DNA from: JBLHRE01 sp047625765
GTDB taxonomy: Bacteria > Bacteroidota > Bacteroidia > Flavobacteriales > JBLHRE01
Direction of reading: 5' to 3'
Length of the DNA: 5,225 nt
Assembly: GCA_047625765.1 (NCBI GenBank)
Contig: JBLHRE010000129.1
Span: 1 to 5,225, forward strand
Shown: piece by piece, positions 1 to 5,225 of the stretch
Position numbering within the stretch: position 1 is the first letter of the stretch
How the letters are laid out: the number at the start of each line of letters is the position of its first letter
The notes under the pieces: generated by a model
Database searches by the model: none
Told to the model about the DNA's origin: nothing
The model's input: only the letters and a program-made list of their open reading frames with translations
Program-made: the position numbers and the translations under genes

Positions 1-87
1 TTCTGTTGTTACTATAGGGAGATAATTATGTCACCAATTCAGAAAACTTTCGTCATCAACCAAAAATAAATTGAAGAATTAGTCAAT

Positions 88-918
88 CTATTTTTTAAAT
101 GCGGATAAATTGAACCTTCCTCCAAAGGTGAAATTCCATTGTATAAAGCCGAAATCTTGCTGTGCTTTATCTATTGCATCTTTTGAGGTGCTTACATCTA
201 ACAGGTTAATATATCCCGCCTTAAATTCTGTTTGAAAATAGAAATAGCGGAACAAACTAATGTTGATGCCACTCATGGTACTTAGCCCAAATCCCGCCAA
301 ATGAAAATAATCAGACTTTTCTTTACCCATAACATGTGCATCTGTTCGCGGAGTTAATACTCCTGCACCTATGCCCTGAGTAAAAGCAATGTCTACTAGA
401 CCTAAAACGGGTAGTTTATTGCTGTATAATGGAATGTATCTAGCCAATTCGGTATTTACATAATTCAGTCCATCGGTGTGTTCGTATGTCAAGAAATTGG
501 GACTTAATACGATGGTATTTCCTTTATATCCATCATAAAAAGGGTGGGTGTTTTCAATTTCACCTTCAAAATTTACTGTTTGATTTTGAGCCATCACGTA
601 TTTCATGTGGTCAAAACCTATCGAAATGGTGTAATCATCCGATAAGAAATAGCCTATTTTAAAATTGGTTTGGGGTATAGTTAGTTTGAGTGGATGAAAG
701 TAAGGATCGAAACTAAAGTCTGTTTGTCTATCCTTAGCCTTAACATCATATAGCGTGAAATCATATCCGTCACCTTCAAAATGAATATCGCTATTGGTAT
801 ACCAAGCACGGTTCCATCCCCATCCCAAATAAAAGTTGCCTTTAGAACAAAGAGTTTCTGATTGAGCCATCGCATTGCTGCTTAATAGTAACACAAAAAC
901 ATAGAGTAGTTTTTTCAT
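88..918 (-). CDS. Predicted outer-membrane beta-barrel protein of unknown function, 276 aa
   Basis: Residues 1-18 form a classical signal peptide: a KK basic start, a hydrophobic core around residues 4-12, and AMA followed by Gln19 as a signal peptidase I site. There is no lipobox; the nearest Cys (24) is in the wrong context. The mature part is rich in aromatic residues and in alternating polar/apolar stretches typical of outer-membrane strands, such as 28-36 (NFYLGWGWN), 85-91, 96-102, 222-232 and 257-274, with Gly/Asn/Asp turns between them. The C-terminal stretch WNFTFGGRFNLSAF resembles a closing barrel strand, though the protein ends in KK rather than an aromatic residue. An aromatic and acidic segment at 35-64 (WNRAWYTNSDIHF, then YDFTLYDVKAKDR) looks like a family signature; from memory it recurs in uncharacterised Bacteroidota proteins, but I cannot verify this. 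The size suits a barrel of roughly 8-12 strands. The ATG at 918 is chosen because it gives the signal peptide directly. No Shine-Dalgarno sequence precedes it. It lies behind pruA, separated by a hairpin, so co-transcription is doubtful. Location is fairly sure; function is unknown. Confidence 0.8.
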   Translation of the reverse strand: MKKLLYVFVLLLSSNAMAQSETLCSKGNFYLGWGWNRAWYTNSDIHFEGDGYDFTLYDVKAKDRQTDFSFDPYFHPLKLTIPQTNFKIGYFLSDDYTISIGFDHMKYVMAQNQTVNFEGEIENTHPFYDGYKGNTIVLSPNFLTYEHTDGLNYVNTELARYIPLYSNKLPVLGLVDIAFTQGIGAGVLTPRTDAHVMGKEKSDYFHLAGFGLSTMSGINISLFRYFYFQTEFKAGYINLLDVSTSKDAIDKAQQDFGFIQWNFTFGGRFNLSAFKK

Positions 919-934
919 ATAACGTTGTAAATGA

Positions 935-969
935 AAAGCCCTGTCTCAGCTAAGTCGAGACAGGGCTTT
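935..969 (-). terminator. Strong hairpin after pruA, probable rho-independent terminator
   Basis: Bases 935-947 and 957-969 are perfect inverted copies, giving a 13-bp stem with a GC-rich core (GCCCTGTCTC) and a 9-base loop. Read on the minus strand, the stem ends in GGGCTTT, followed by T, then CATTTAC, so the U-tract is only about four bases. The position, 28 bases after the pruA stop codon, fits a terminator for pruA. The A-rich base of the left arm could also make it work in the other direction, but no plus-strand gene is seen. Because it ends only 16 bases before the start codon of the barrel-protein gene, it may instead or also be a leader structure of that gene. Confidence 0.75.
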
Positions 970-997
970 CATAATTAACCTAAAATGAGAATATATT

Positions 998-2623
998 TTA
1001 TCCTAAAAAAGGATATCTATAATTTGTAGGAGTAACAAAGGTTTCTTTAATAGTTCTTGGAGATACCCATCTTAAAAGGTTTAACAAAGAACCTGCTTTA
1101 TCGTTTGTTCCAGAACCTCTAGCTCCTCCAAACGGTTGTTGGCCAACAACGGCACCAGTAGGCTTATCGTTGATGTAGAAGTTACCCGCAGCATTTTCTA
1201 ATTTCTGAGTAGCTAAAACCGTTGCATAAGCATCGTTAGAGAAGATGGCACCTGTCAAAGCATATTCAGAAGTTTCGTCTACCAATTCTAATGTAGCTTC
1301 AAAGGCATCCTCGTCATAAACGAAAATGGTCATTACTGGGCCAAAAATTTCTTCACACAATGTTCTAAATTTTGGATTGGTTGTAACAACTACAGTAGGT
1401 TCAATAAAGTATCCTTTAGATTTATCGTAACCACCACCAGCTATAATTTCAGCATCATCTTGGGTTTTAACGTAATCTATAAATCCAGCAATTCTATCAA
1501 ATGCTCTCTCATCGATAACTGCATTTATATAGTTCCCGAAGTCTTCTGTTGGTCCAATCTTAAAAGTTGCAACATCAGCAATAATTTTTGCTTTTACATC
1601 TTTCCAAATATTGCTAGGAACATAAGCTCTAGATGCTGCAGAACATTTTTGACCTTGGAACTCGAAAGACCCTCTAGTGATTCCTGTAGCAACCTGAGCT
1701 GCATTTGCAGATTTATGAGCCACTATAAAATCCTTACCACCAGTTTCACCTACAATTCTAGGGTAGGTATTATAGATATCGATATTGTTTCCAATCTCTT
1801 TCCAAAGATGTTTGAATACTGCCGTAGATCCAGTAAAGTGTAATCCAGACAAAGCAGGGTGCTTAAATACAACCTCTCCAGCATCTGGTCCGTCAACATA
1901 TACCATGTTAATTACTCCGTCTGGCAATCCAGCCTCCTTGAATATTTCCATGATAACGTTTGCAGAATAAATCTGAGAGTCAGCAGGCTTCCATACAGCA
2001 ACATTCCCCATCAAAGCTGGTGCTGCAGGTAAGTTACCAGCAATTGCAGTAAAATTGAAAGGAGTAACACAGAATACAAATCCTTCTAATGGACGGTGCT
2101 CCAATCGGTTCCAAACACCTTCACCAGATTCTGGTTGCATGTTATAGATTTCGGTCATGTACTGAACATTGAATCGCAAGAAATCAGCAAATTCACATGC
2201 TGCATCAATCTCTGCTTGGTACGCATTTTTAGATTGGGCCAACATAGTAGCAGCATTAATCTTAGCACGGTAAGGTCCAGCTACCAATTCGGCAGCTTTT
2301 AAGAATACAGATGCTCTTTGTTCCCAAGGCAACTGGCTCCAAGATTTACGCGCTTCTAAGGCCGCTTCAATAGCTTGGCTAACATGTGCCTTTGTTCCGT
2401 AAGAGTAAGTACCCAGCAAATGTTTATGATCGTGCGGAGGATTCATTGGACGTTTGTCGGCAGTATGCACTTCTTCCGATCCAATATACATTGGTACTTC
2501 AATTTGTTGACTTCTTAAGTTAGCCAACATTGCTTGTAATTCTTCTCTTTCTGAACTTCCCGGAGCGTACGACAATACGTCTTCGTTAATCGCTACAGGA
2601 ACATGAAAAAATCCTTTACCCAT
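998..2623 (-). CDS. pruA: 1-pyrroline-5-carboxylate dehydrogenase (L-glutamate gamma-semialdehyde dehydrogenase)
   Basis: This NAD-dependent aldehyde dehydrogenase oxidises glutamate-gamma-semialdehyde, the open form of 1-pyrroline-5-carboxylate, to glutamate in the cytoplasm, the second step of proline breakdown. At 541 residues it is full length for the stand-alone type related to human ALDH4A1, not the PutA fusion. Visible landmarks in order are: TPFNF at 187-191 with the oxyanion Asn190; WKPADSQ at 211-217 for NAD binding; FTGSTAVFKHLW at 263-274; the general-base Glu293 in GETGGKDF; the nucleophile Cys327 in GQKCSAASR; and EEIFGPV at 424-430. The late segment 487-511 (KPTGAVVGQQPFGGARGSG, then TNDKAG) is the substrate-binding and oligomer region diagnostic of P5C dehydrogenases. 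The start MGKGFFHVP matches the usual N-terminus as I recall it. It appears to be a single-gene unit with its own promoter box at 2664-2671 and a hairpin behind it. No proline dehydrogenase is adjacent. No missing residues or frame breaks were seen. Confidence 0.97.
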   Translation of the reverse strand: MGKGFFHVPVAINEDVLSYAPGSSEREELQAMLANLRSQQIEVPMYIGSEEVHTADKRPMNPPHDHKHLLGTYSYGTKAHVSQAIEAALEARKSWSQLPWEQRASVFLKAAELVAGPYRAKINAATMLAQSKNAYQAEIDAACEFADFLRFNVQYMTEIYNMQPESGEGVWNRLEHRPLEGFVFCVTPFNFTAIAGNLPAAPALMGNVAVWKPADSQIYSANVIMEIFKEAGLPDGVINMVYVDGPDAGEVVFKHPALSGLHFTGSTAVFKHLWKEIGNNIDIYNTYPRIVGETGGKDFIVAHKSANAAQVATGITRGSFEFQGQKCSAASRAYVPSNIWKDVKAKIIADVATFKIGPTEDFGNYINAVIDERAFDRIAGFIDYVKTQDDAEIIAGGGYDKSKGYFIEPTVVVTTNPKFRTLCEEIFGPVMTIFVYDEDAFEATLELVDETSEYALTGAIFSNDAYATVLATQKLENAAGNFYINDKPTGAVVGQQPFGGARGSGTNDKAGSLLNLLRWVSPRTIKETFVTPTNYRYPFLG

Positions 2624-2663
2624 GATATGTTTTTTATGAATTTGTAAATCAAAAATTGAGTAA

Positions 2664-2671
2664 CAAAATTA
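2664..2671 (-). promoter_or_regulatory. Likely pruA promoter, Bacteroidota -7 element TAATTTTG
   Basis: On the minus strand this reads TAATTTTG, a perfect match to the Bacteroidota consensus TAnnTTTG. It lies 40 bases upstream of the pruA start codon, which would leave a short A-rich leader of roughly 35 bases without a Shine-Dalgarno sequence. A good -33 TTG at the normal spacing is missing: at about 19 bases upstream the sequence is CCAA, and the nearest TTGG is about 25 bases upstream, inside an inverted repeat. The match is to a short, AT-rich motif, so chance is possible, but the location in the intergenic gap is right. Confidence 0.5.
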
Positions 2672-2688
2672 TGAAAAATATGCGAGGC

Positions 2689-2702
2689 TATTGGTGCCAA
2701 TA
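2689..2702. promoter_or_regulatory. 14-bp inverted repeat upstream of pruA, possible operator
   Basis: The sequence TATTGG-TG-CCAATA has perfect 6-base half-sites around a 2-base centre. It is centred about 28 bases upstream of the centre of the pruA -7 box, so at about -35 from the predicted start of transcription, where a repressor or activator could act. A 2-base loop makes a stable RNA hairpin unlikely, and no T-run follows directly on the minus strand, so it is a poor terminator for the glycosyltransferase gene. The regulator is unknown; a short palindrome in AT-rich DNA may be chance. Confidence 0.3.
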
Positions 2703-2718
2703 TTTTTCTTAATATTCT

Positions 2719-3744
2719 TTATTTGTTGGTGTTAAACTTTAAATTCTTGGTGGTTTTAGCTCCTTTTAAAAAGGCTGCGATGGCTAAACTTTTTTGGAAA
2801 ACCAATGCAGAGGTATCGAAGGGCATTTTATAAGGAATAGCAACACGCTTCTTTTTTAAGGATCCGAGGGCTTTGTAAAAACCAATGTGCGCCTTTAATA
2901 TAGCTAAGGTGTGTTTTACTTGACCTTTCAATAGAAACTGAACTCCCGCTAAACCATCCAAAATCATACGACTAGCGATTCTCCTAAACAGAATGTTGCT
3001 GGGCAAGTTCTTATATAACAAGTAAAGTCCATTTCTGAAATTTAAAAAGGTCTTTTTTGGGTTAAGTGCGTCTAAGGTTCCGCCTCCTACATGATACACA
3101 ACAGATTCTGGACAAACTATTATCTCATATTTTAGATGGTGTAATCTCCAGCATAAATCGATTTCTTCCATATGTGCGAAAAAATCTTCATCCAAAGCAC
3201 CCGCTTCCCAATAAGCCTTTTTGCTAATAAACAAACTTGCCCCTGTTGCCCAAAAAATTGGGACAATACTTTGATGTTGCCCTTTGTCTTTTTCTAAATG
3301 ATTAAAAACTCTTCCTCTACAAAATGGGAAGCCATACTTATCAATGTATCCGCCACCGGCACCAGCATATTCAAACGAATCTTTCTGATTGTATGCCAGA
3401 ATCTTTGGCTGAGCAGCTGCTAAATTAGAATTGGCTTTAAATTGATTTAGGATAGGTGTAATCCAGTTTTTACTTACCTCTACATCCGAGTTTAATAAAA
3501 CATAAATATCTTCTTCTACCTCCTTTAATGCAGCATTGTAACCGCCAGCAAAACCAAAGTTCTCGGTATTTCGAATGATTTTTACCGATGGGAAATTCGC
3601 AAGAACAAAATCAATAGAGTCATCTGTCGAATTATTATCGGCAACATAAACCATTGCTTCGGGACTATGTGCAACAACCGAAGGTAAAAATTGCGCCAGC
3701 CAATGTTTTCCATTCCAGTTTAATATTACTACAGCTACTGTCAT
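2719..3744 (-). CDS. Family 2 glycosyltransferase (GT-A fold, rhamnosyltransferase/WcaA-like group)
   Basis: It is predicted to transfer a sugar from a nucleotide-sugar donor to a lipid or glycan acceptor on the cytoplasmic side of the inner membrane. The N-terminal GT-A domain begins at once with MTVAVVILNWNG (1-12). It is followed by the nucleotide-binding DNNSTDDS (36-43), NFGFAGGYNAAL (62-73), and LLNSDVEV (83-90), whose SDVE serves as the DXD-like metal-binding motif. ATGASLFI (166-173) and FFAHMEEIDLCWRLH (188-202) form the acceptor and catalytic-base region, and HVGGGTL (218-224) follows, as in COG1216-type enzymes. After about residue 230 comes a basic and hydrophobic tail, including KKKR at 297-300 and an apolar stretch near 312-328, which may hold it at the membrane; I see no clear transmembrane helix. 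The start codon overlaps the stop of the acyltransferase gene (ATGA), implying translational coupling and a common pathway. Sugar and acceptor cannot be read from the sequence. It ends without an obvious terminator. Confidence 0.92.
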   Translation of the reverse strand: MTVAVVILNWNGKHWLAQFLPSVVAHSPEAMVYVADNNSTDDSIDFVLANFPSVKIIRNTENFGFAGGYNAALKEVEEDIYVLLNSDVEVSKNWITPILNQFKANSNLAAAQPKILAYNQKDSFEYAGAGGGYIDKYGFPFCRGRVFNHLEKDKGQHQSIVPIFWATGASLFISKKAYWEAGALDEDFFAHMEEIDLCWRLHHLKYEIIVCPESVVYHVGGGTLDALNPKKTFLNFRNGLYLLYKNLPSNILFRRIASRMILDGLAGVQFLLKGQVKHTLAILKAHIGFYKALGSLKKKRVAIPYKMPFDTSALVFQKSLAIAAFLKGAKTTKNLKFNTNK

Positions 3745-4583
3745 TTATGGTTTTGGTATTTCCACCTGCGATGAGACCAAAGCCAATCTGCAGGTTTTTC
3801 TTTAATTATGTCTTCTAATATTTTCAGATGTCTATTCGTTATTTCAAAAAGTGCCAATTCATCCGATGCTTTTGAAACTGGAATAAGTTCAATTTCATAA
3901 TGGCCACGTTTGATTCTTTTAGAATGTAAGTAAAGAACATCTTGCTTTGCGAATTTTGCAATTTTCTCTGGACCTAAGAATACCGGTGTCAACTGATTTA
4001 GAAATTGTGTCTTGTATTCTATATCTGTTCTAAAAGGAGTTTGATCTGCAATAAGAATGCTTAAAGTGGGTACGGTTTGTTTTAGAATGCGCCTAGGAGC
4101 CCTTTTCATTTCAACGAGTTCAATCCCAAATTTACCACGCATTTTTTTTACAATTCTATCTATTTTGGTGTTATTCAAAGGTTTGTAAACGGCAATGGTT
4201 TTATGTGGCGCCACAAGATCCAATCCCATTCCAGCCCATTCCCAATTGCCATAATGCGCTTGCACAATTACAGCACTTTTGCCAATTGCATACAATGCTT
4301 CAAGAACCTCAGGATTTTTGAGTTTAACACGTTTGGCTAGTGTAGACTTTCTAATACCATAAATCGTAATAGTCTCTACTATTAAGTCGCTAAAGTTGCG
4401 GTAAAACTGAAGTTTTATTTTTTTTCGCCAAGCTTCTGTACTGTCTGGAAATGAATTTTTAAGATTGGTAAGAATAACATGCCCCCTATAATTGGAGATT
4501 CTTAAAATCAATATTAGAAGTTCCGAAAGAGAATAAAAAGCCCACATCGGAATTGCAGCAATAAAACGTACTAATAATAACAT
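3741..4583 (-). CDS. LpxL/HtrB-type lysophospholipid or lipid A acyltransferase
   Basis: Members of this family transfer an acyl chain to a lipid acceptor at the inner face of the cytoplasmic membrane, classically the secondary acyl chains of lipid A. The 280-residue protein is slightly shorter than E. coli LpxL. Residues 1-29 form a hydrophobic N-terminal anchor. The catalytic HX4E motif is H110-YGNW-E115, the version typical of the LpxL family rather than the HX4D of PlsC enzymes. Further family marks are NLKNSFP at 40-46, the DQTP block at 180-183, FLGPEKIAKFAK at 202-213, and the C-terminal WLWSHRRWK at 267-275. The ATG at 4583 is the first possible start: the in-frame codon six triplets upstream is the stop of the GWxTD gene, 15 bases away. 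It overlaps the glycosyltransferase start by 4 bp. Lipid A acylation is the default reading; acylation of another surface lipid is possible given the coupled glycosyltransferase. Confidence 0.93.
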   Translation of the reverse strand: MLLLVRFIAAIPMWAFYSLSELLILILRISNYRGHVILTNLKNSFPDSTEAWRKKIKLQFYRNFSDLIVETITIYGIRKSTLAKRVKLKNPEVLEALYAIGKSAVIVQAHYGNWEWAGMGLDLVAPHKTIAVYKPLNNTKIDRIVKKMRGKFGIELVEMKRAPRRILKQTVPTLSILIADQTPFRTDIEYKTQFLNQLTPVFLGPEKIAKFAKQDVLYLHSKRIKRGHYEIELIPVSKASDELALFEITNRHLKILEDIIKEKPADWLWSHRRWKYQNHK

Positions 4584-4598
4584 AAACTGTTTATGGCC

Positions 4599-5225
4599 TT
4601 AGCGTTTATTGAAAATATCGTTATTGTCGGTACCAGACCCATACTGTTGTATTTGTTGGGTATTGTCCCAATTGGGTTTAGATTTAAATCGTTCGTGTAA
4701 ATCTACTCTCCATCTTGGATTGTTGGCCTCACCTCTTGCAGTAGAATGAATTATAGAATAATCGTTGGTAGACATCTGGCGGCCTGCAAAAACAAAGATC
4801 ACATTACTTTGTCCTAGCGTGCCATAATATTGCCAAATCTGGTAGGGTATTGCATTCGGCTCATGTTCCGATAGTTCGATTCTATCTGGCTTTCCATATT
4901 TTAGATAAACTCTTCCTCTGTCCGTCTGAAATCCTGCTTGAATTGGAGTTGCAAATTCCTTTTCGGCAATATTAACTTGCTTACGATAAGCCAACCAGGC
5001 AGCTTCAGGCTGGTTAGAGTTTCTGTTTAGCCAAAAGGTGTGGAAAAAACTGCGCATCATTTTTAAATTGCCTTTGGCAGGGTCCTCTTTTCCAAATCCA
5101 GTTAAATATTCTGCAGTGTTAACCTCTGGTTGCGCAGAAATAGGGAAGAGGCAATCTATATATTGTACCAATCGCAAACTATCGATGTTACTCACAAAAG
5201 AATTTTTAATAGCTAAATCACCAAT
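4599..5225 (-). CDS. GWxTD-domain protein, C-terminal part (5' end outside the window)
   Basis: The frame is open to the right edge: ten sense codons (IGDLAIKNSF) precede the GTG at 5195, so that GTG is an internal Val and not a start. About 208 residues are visible, probably under half of the usual length (roughly 400-500 residues, from memory). Counting from Val at 5195 as residue 1, the domain shows FFHTFWLNRN (50-59), a YRKQVNIAEKEF helix, then GFQTDRGRVYLKYGKPDRIE, the signature of the family, with Phe in place of the usual Trp (GFQTD for GWxTD). YQIWQYY and FVFAGRQMSTNDYSIIHSTARGE follow, and the NNPRW region closes the protein. The tail is polar and rich in Gln, Asn and Asp. The family is of unknown function, common in Bacteroidota and often exported or lipid-anchored, but any signal peptide is out of view. 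It is the first visible gene of the cluster, 15 bp before the acyltransferase, so an envelope role is inferred from context only. Confidence 0.88.
   Translation of the reverse strand: MGDLAIKNSFVSNIDSLRLVQYIDCLFPISAQPEVNTAEYLTGFGKEDPAKGNLKMMRSFFHTFWLNRNSNQPEAAWLAYRKQVNIAEKEFATPIQAGFQTDRGRVYLKYGKPDRIELSEHEPNAIPYQIWQYYGTLGQSNVIFVFAGRQMSTNDYSIIHSTARGEANNPRWRVDLHERFKSKPNWDNTQQIQQYGSGTDNNDIFNKR

Noticed and set aside
1..69. Plus-strand frame open from the left edge to a TAA at 67-69, with an ATG at 28, possibly the tail of a convergent gene
   Set aside because: Only 22 codons are visible, the residues (FCCYYREII...) suggest no family, and another plus frame also ends in the region (TAA at 22-24). 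Too little sequence to support a gene.
70..87. Weak inverted repeat ATTGA/TCAAT just behind the barrel-protein stop codon, followed on the minus strand by a T-rich stretch
   Set aside because: Five AT-rich base pairs with an 8-base loop are too weak to call a terminator without expression data.
681..875. Minus-strand 64-codon frame within the barrel-protein gene
   Set aside because: It is in another frame of a gene with a clear signal peptide and barrel pattern; no independent start signal or recognisable domain.
1460..2302. Plus-strand open frames of 61-127 codons inside pruA (1460-1843, 1785-1970, 2096-2302)
   Set aside because: They lie fully antisense to a well-conserved enzyme gene, are Cys/Ser/Asn-rich without domain character, and are typical shadow frames.
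4581..4601. GWxTD stop codon and acyltransferase start are in the same frame, five sense codons apart, suggesting a possible readthrough fusion
   Set aside because: One in three adjacent gene pairs share frame by chance; nothing around the TAA suggests programmed readthrough, and both proteins look complete at this junction.
5193..5195. GTG at 5195 as start codon of the GWxTD gene
   Set aside because: The frame continues to the window edge with ten more sense codons, and the family is much longer than the 198 residues this start would give.

Overview
The window looks like an ordinary chromosomal stretch of an AT-rich member of the Bacteroidota. The reasons are: a GWxTD-domain protein (a family I know mainly from this phylum), an LpxL-type acyltransferase carrying an HYGNWE motif, a close match to the consensus Bacteroidota -7 promoter element (TAnnTTTG) before pruA, and no Shine-Dalgarno sequence in front of any start codon. 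I would not go below phylum; Flavobacteriia- or Cytophagia-like is a guess. All five genes are on the minus strand, so transcription runs from the right edge to the left. No RNA gene, insertion sequence, CRISPR array or phage gene was seen.

Right half (about 5225 to 2719): a tight three-gene cluster. It opens with the 3' part of a GWxTD-domain gene whose start lies beyond the right edge. Fifteen bases later comes an LpxL/HtrB-type lipid acyltransferase, which overlaps by 4 bp (ATGA) with a family 2 glycosyltransferase. Spacing and shared strand make this a likely operon. An acyltransferase coupled to a glycosyltransferase suggests envelope lipid or glycolipid synthesis (lipid A or another surface lipid), with the GWxTD protein as a partner of unknown role.

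Middle (2718 to 998): a 95-bp gap holds a perfect TAnnTTTG box and, upstream of it, a 14-bp inverted repeat. Then comes pruA, a full-length 1-pyrroline-5-carboxylate (glutamate-gamma-semialdehyde) dehydrogenase with all catalytic residues in place, the second step of proline catabolism. Proline dehydrogenase is not in the window.

Left end (997 to 1): after pruA comes a strong 13-bp-stem hairpin, probably its terminator. It sits so close to the next start codon that it must overlap either the promoter or the 5' leader of the last gene, a 276-residue predicted outer-membrane beta-barrel protein of unknown function with a clear signal peptide. The last 87 bases hold no gene I can support.

Nothing here clearly amounts to a new system. 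The points most worth following are the GWxTD-acyltransferase-glycosyltransferase cluster and the uncharacterised barrel protein with a hairpin at its start.
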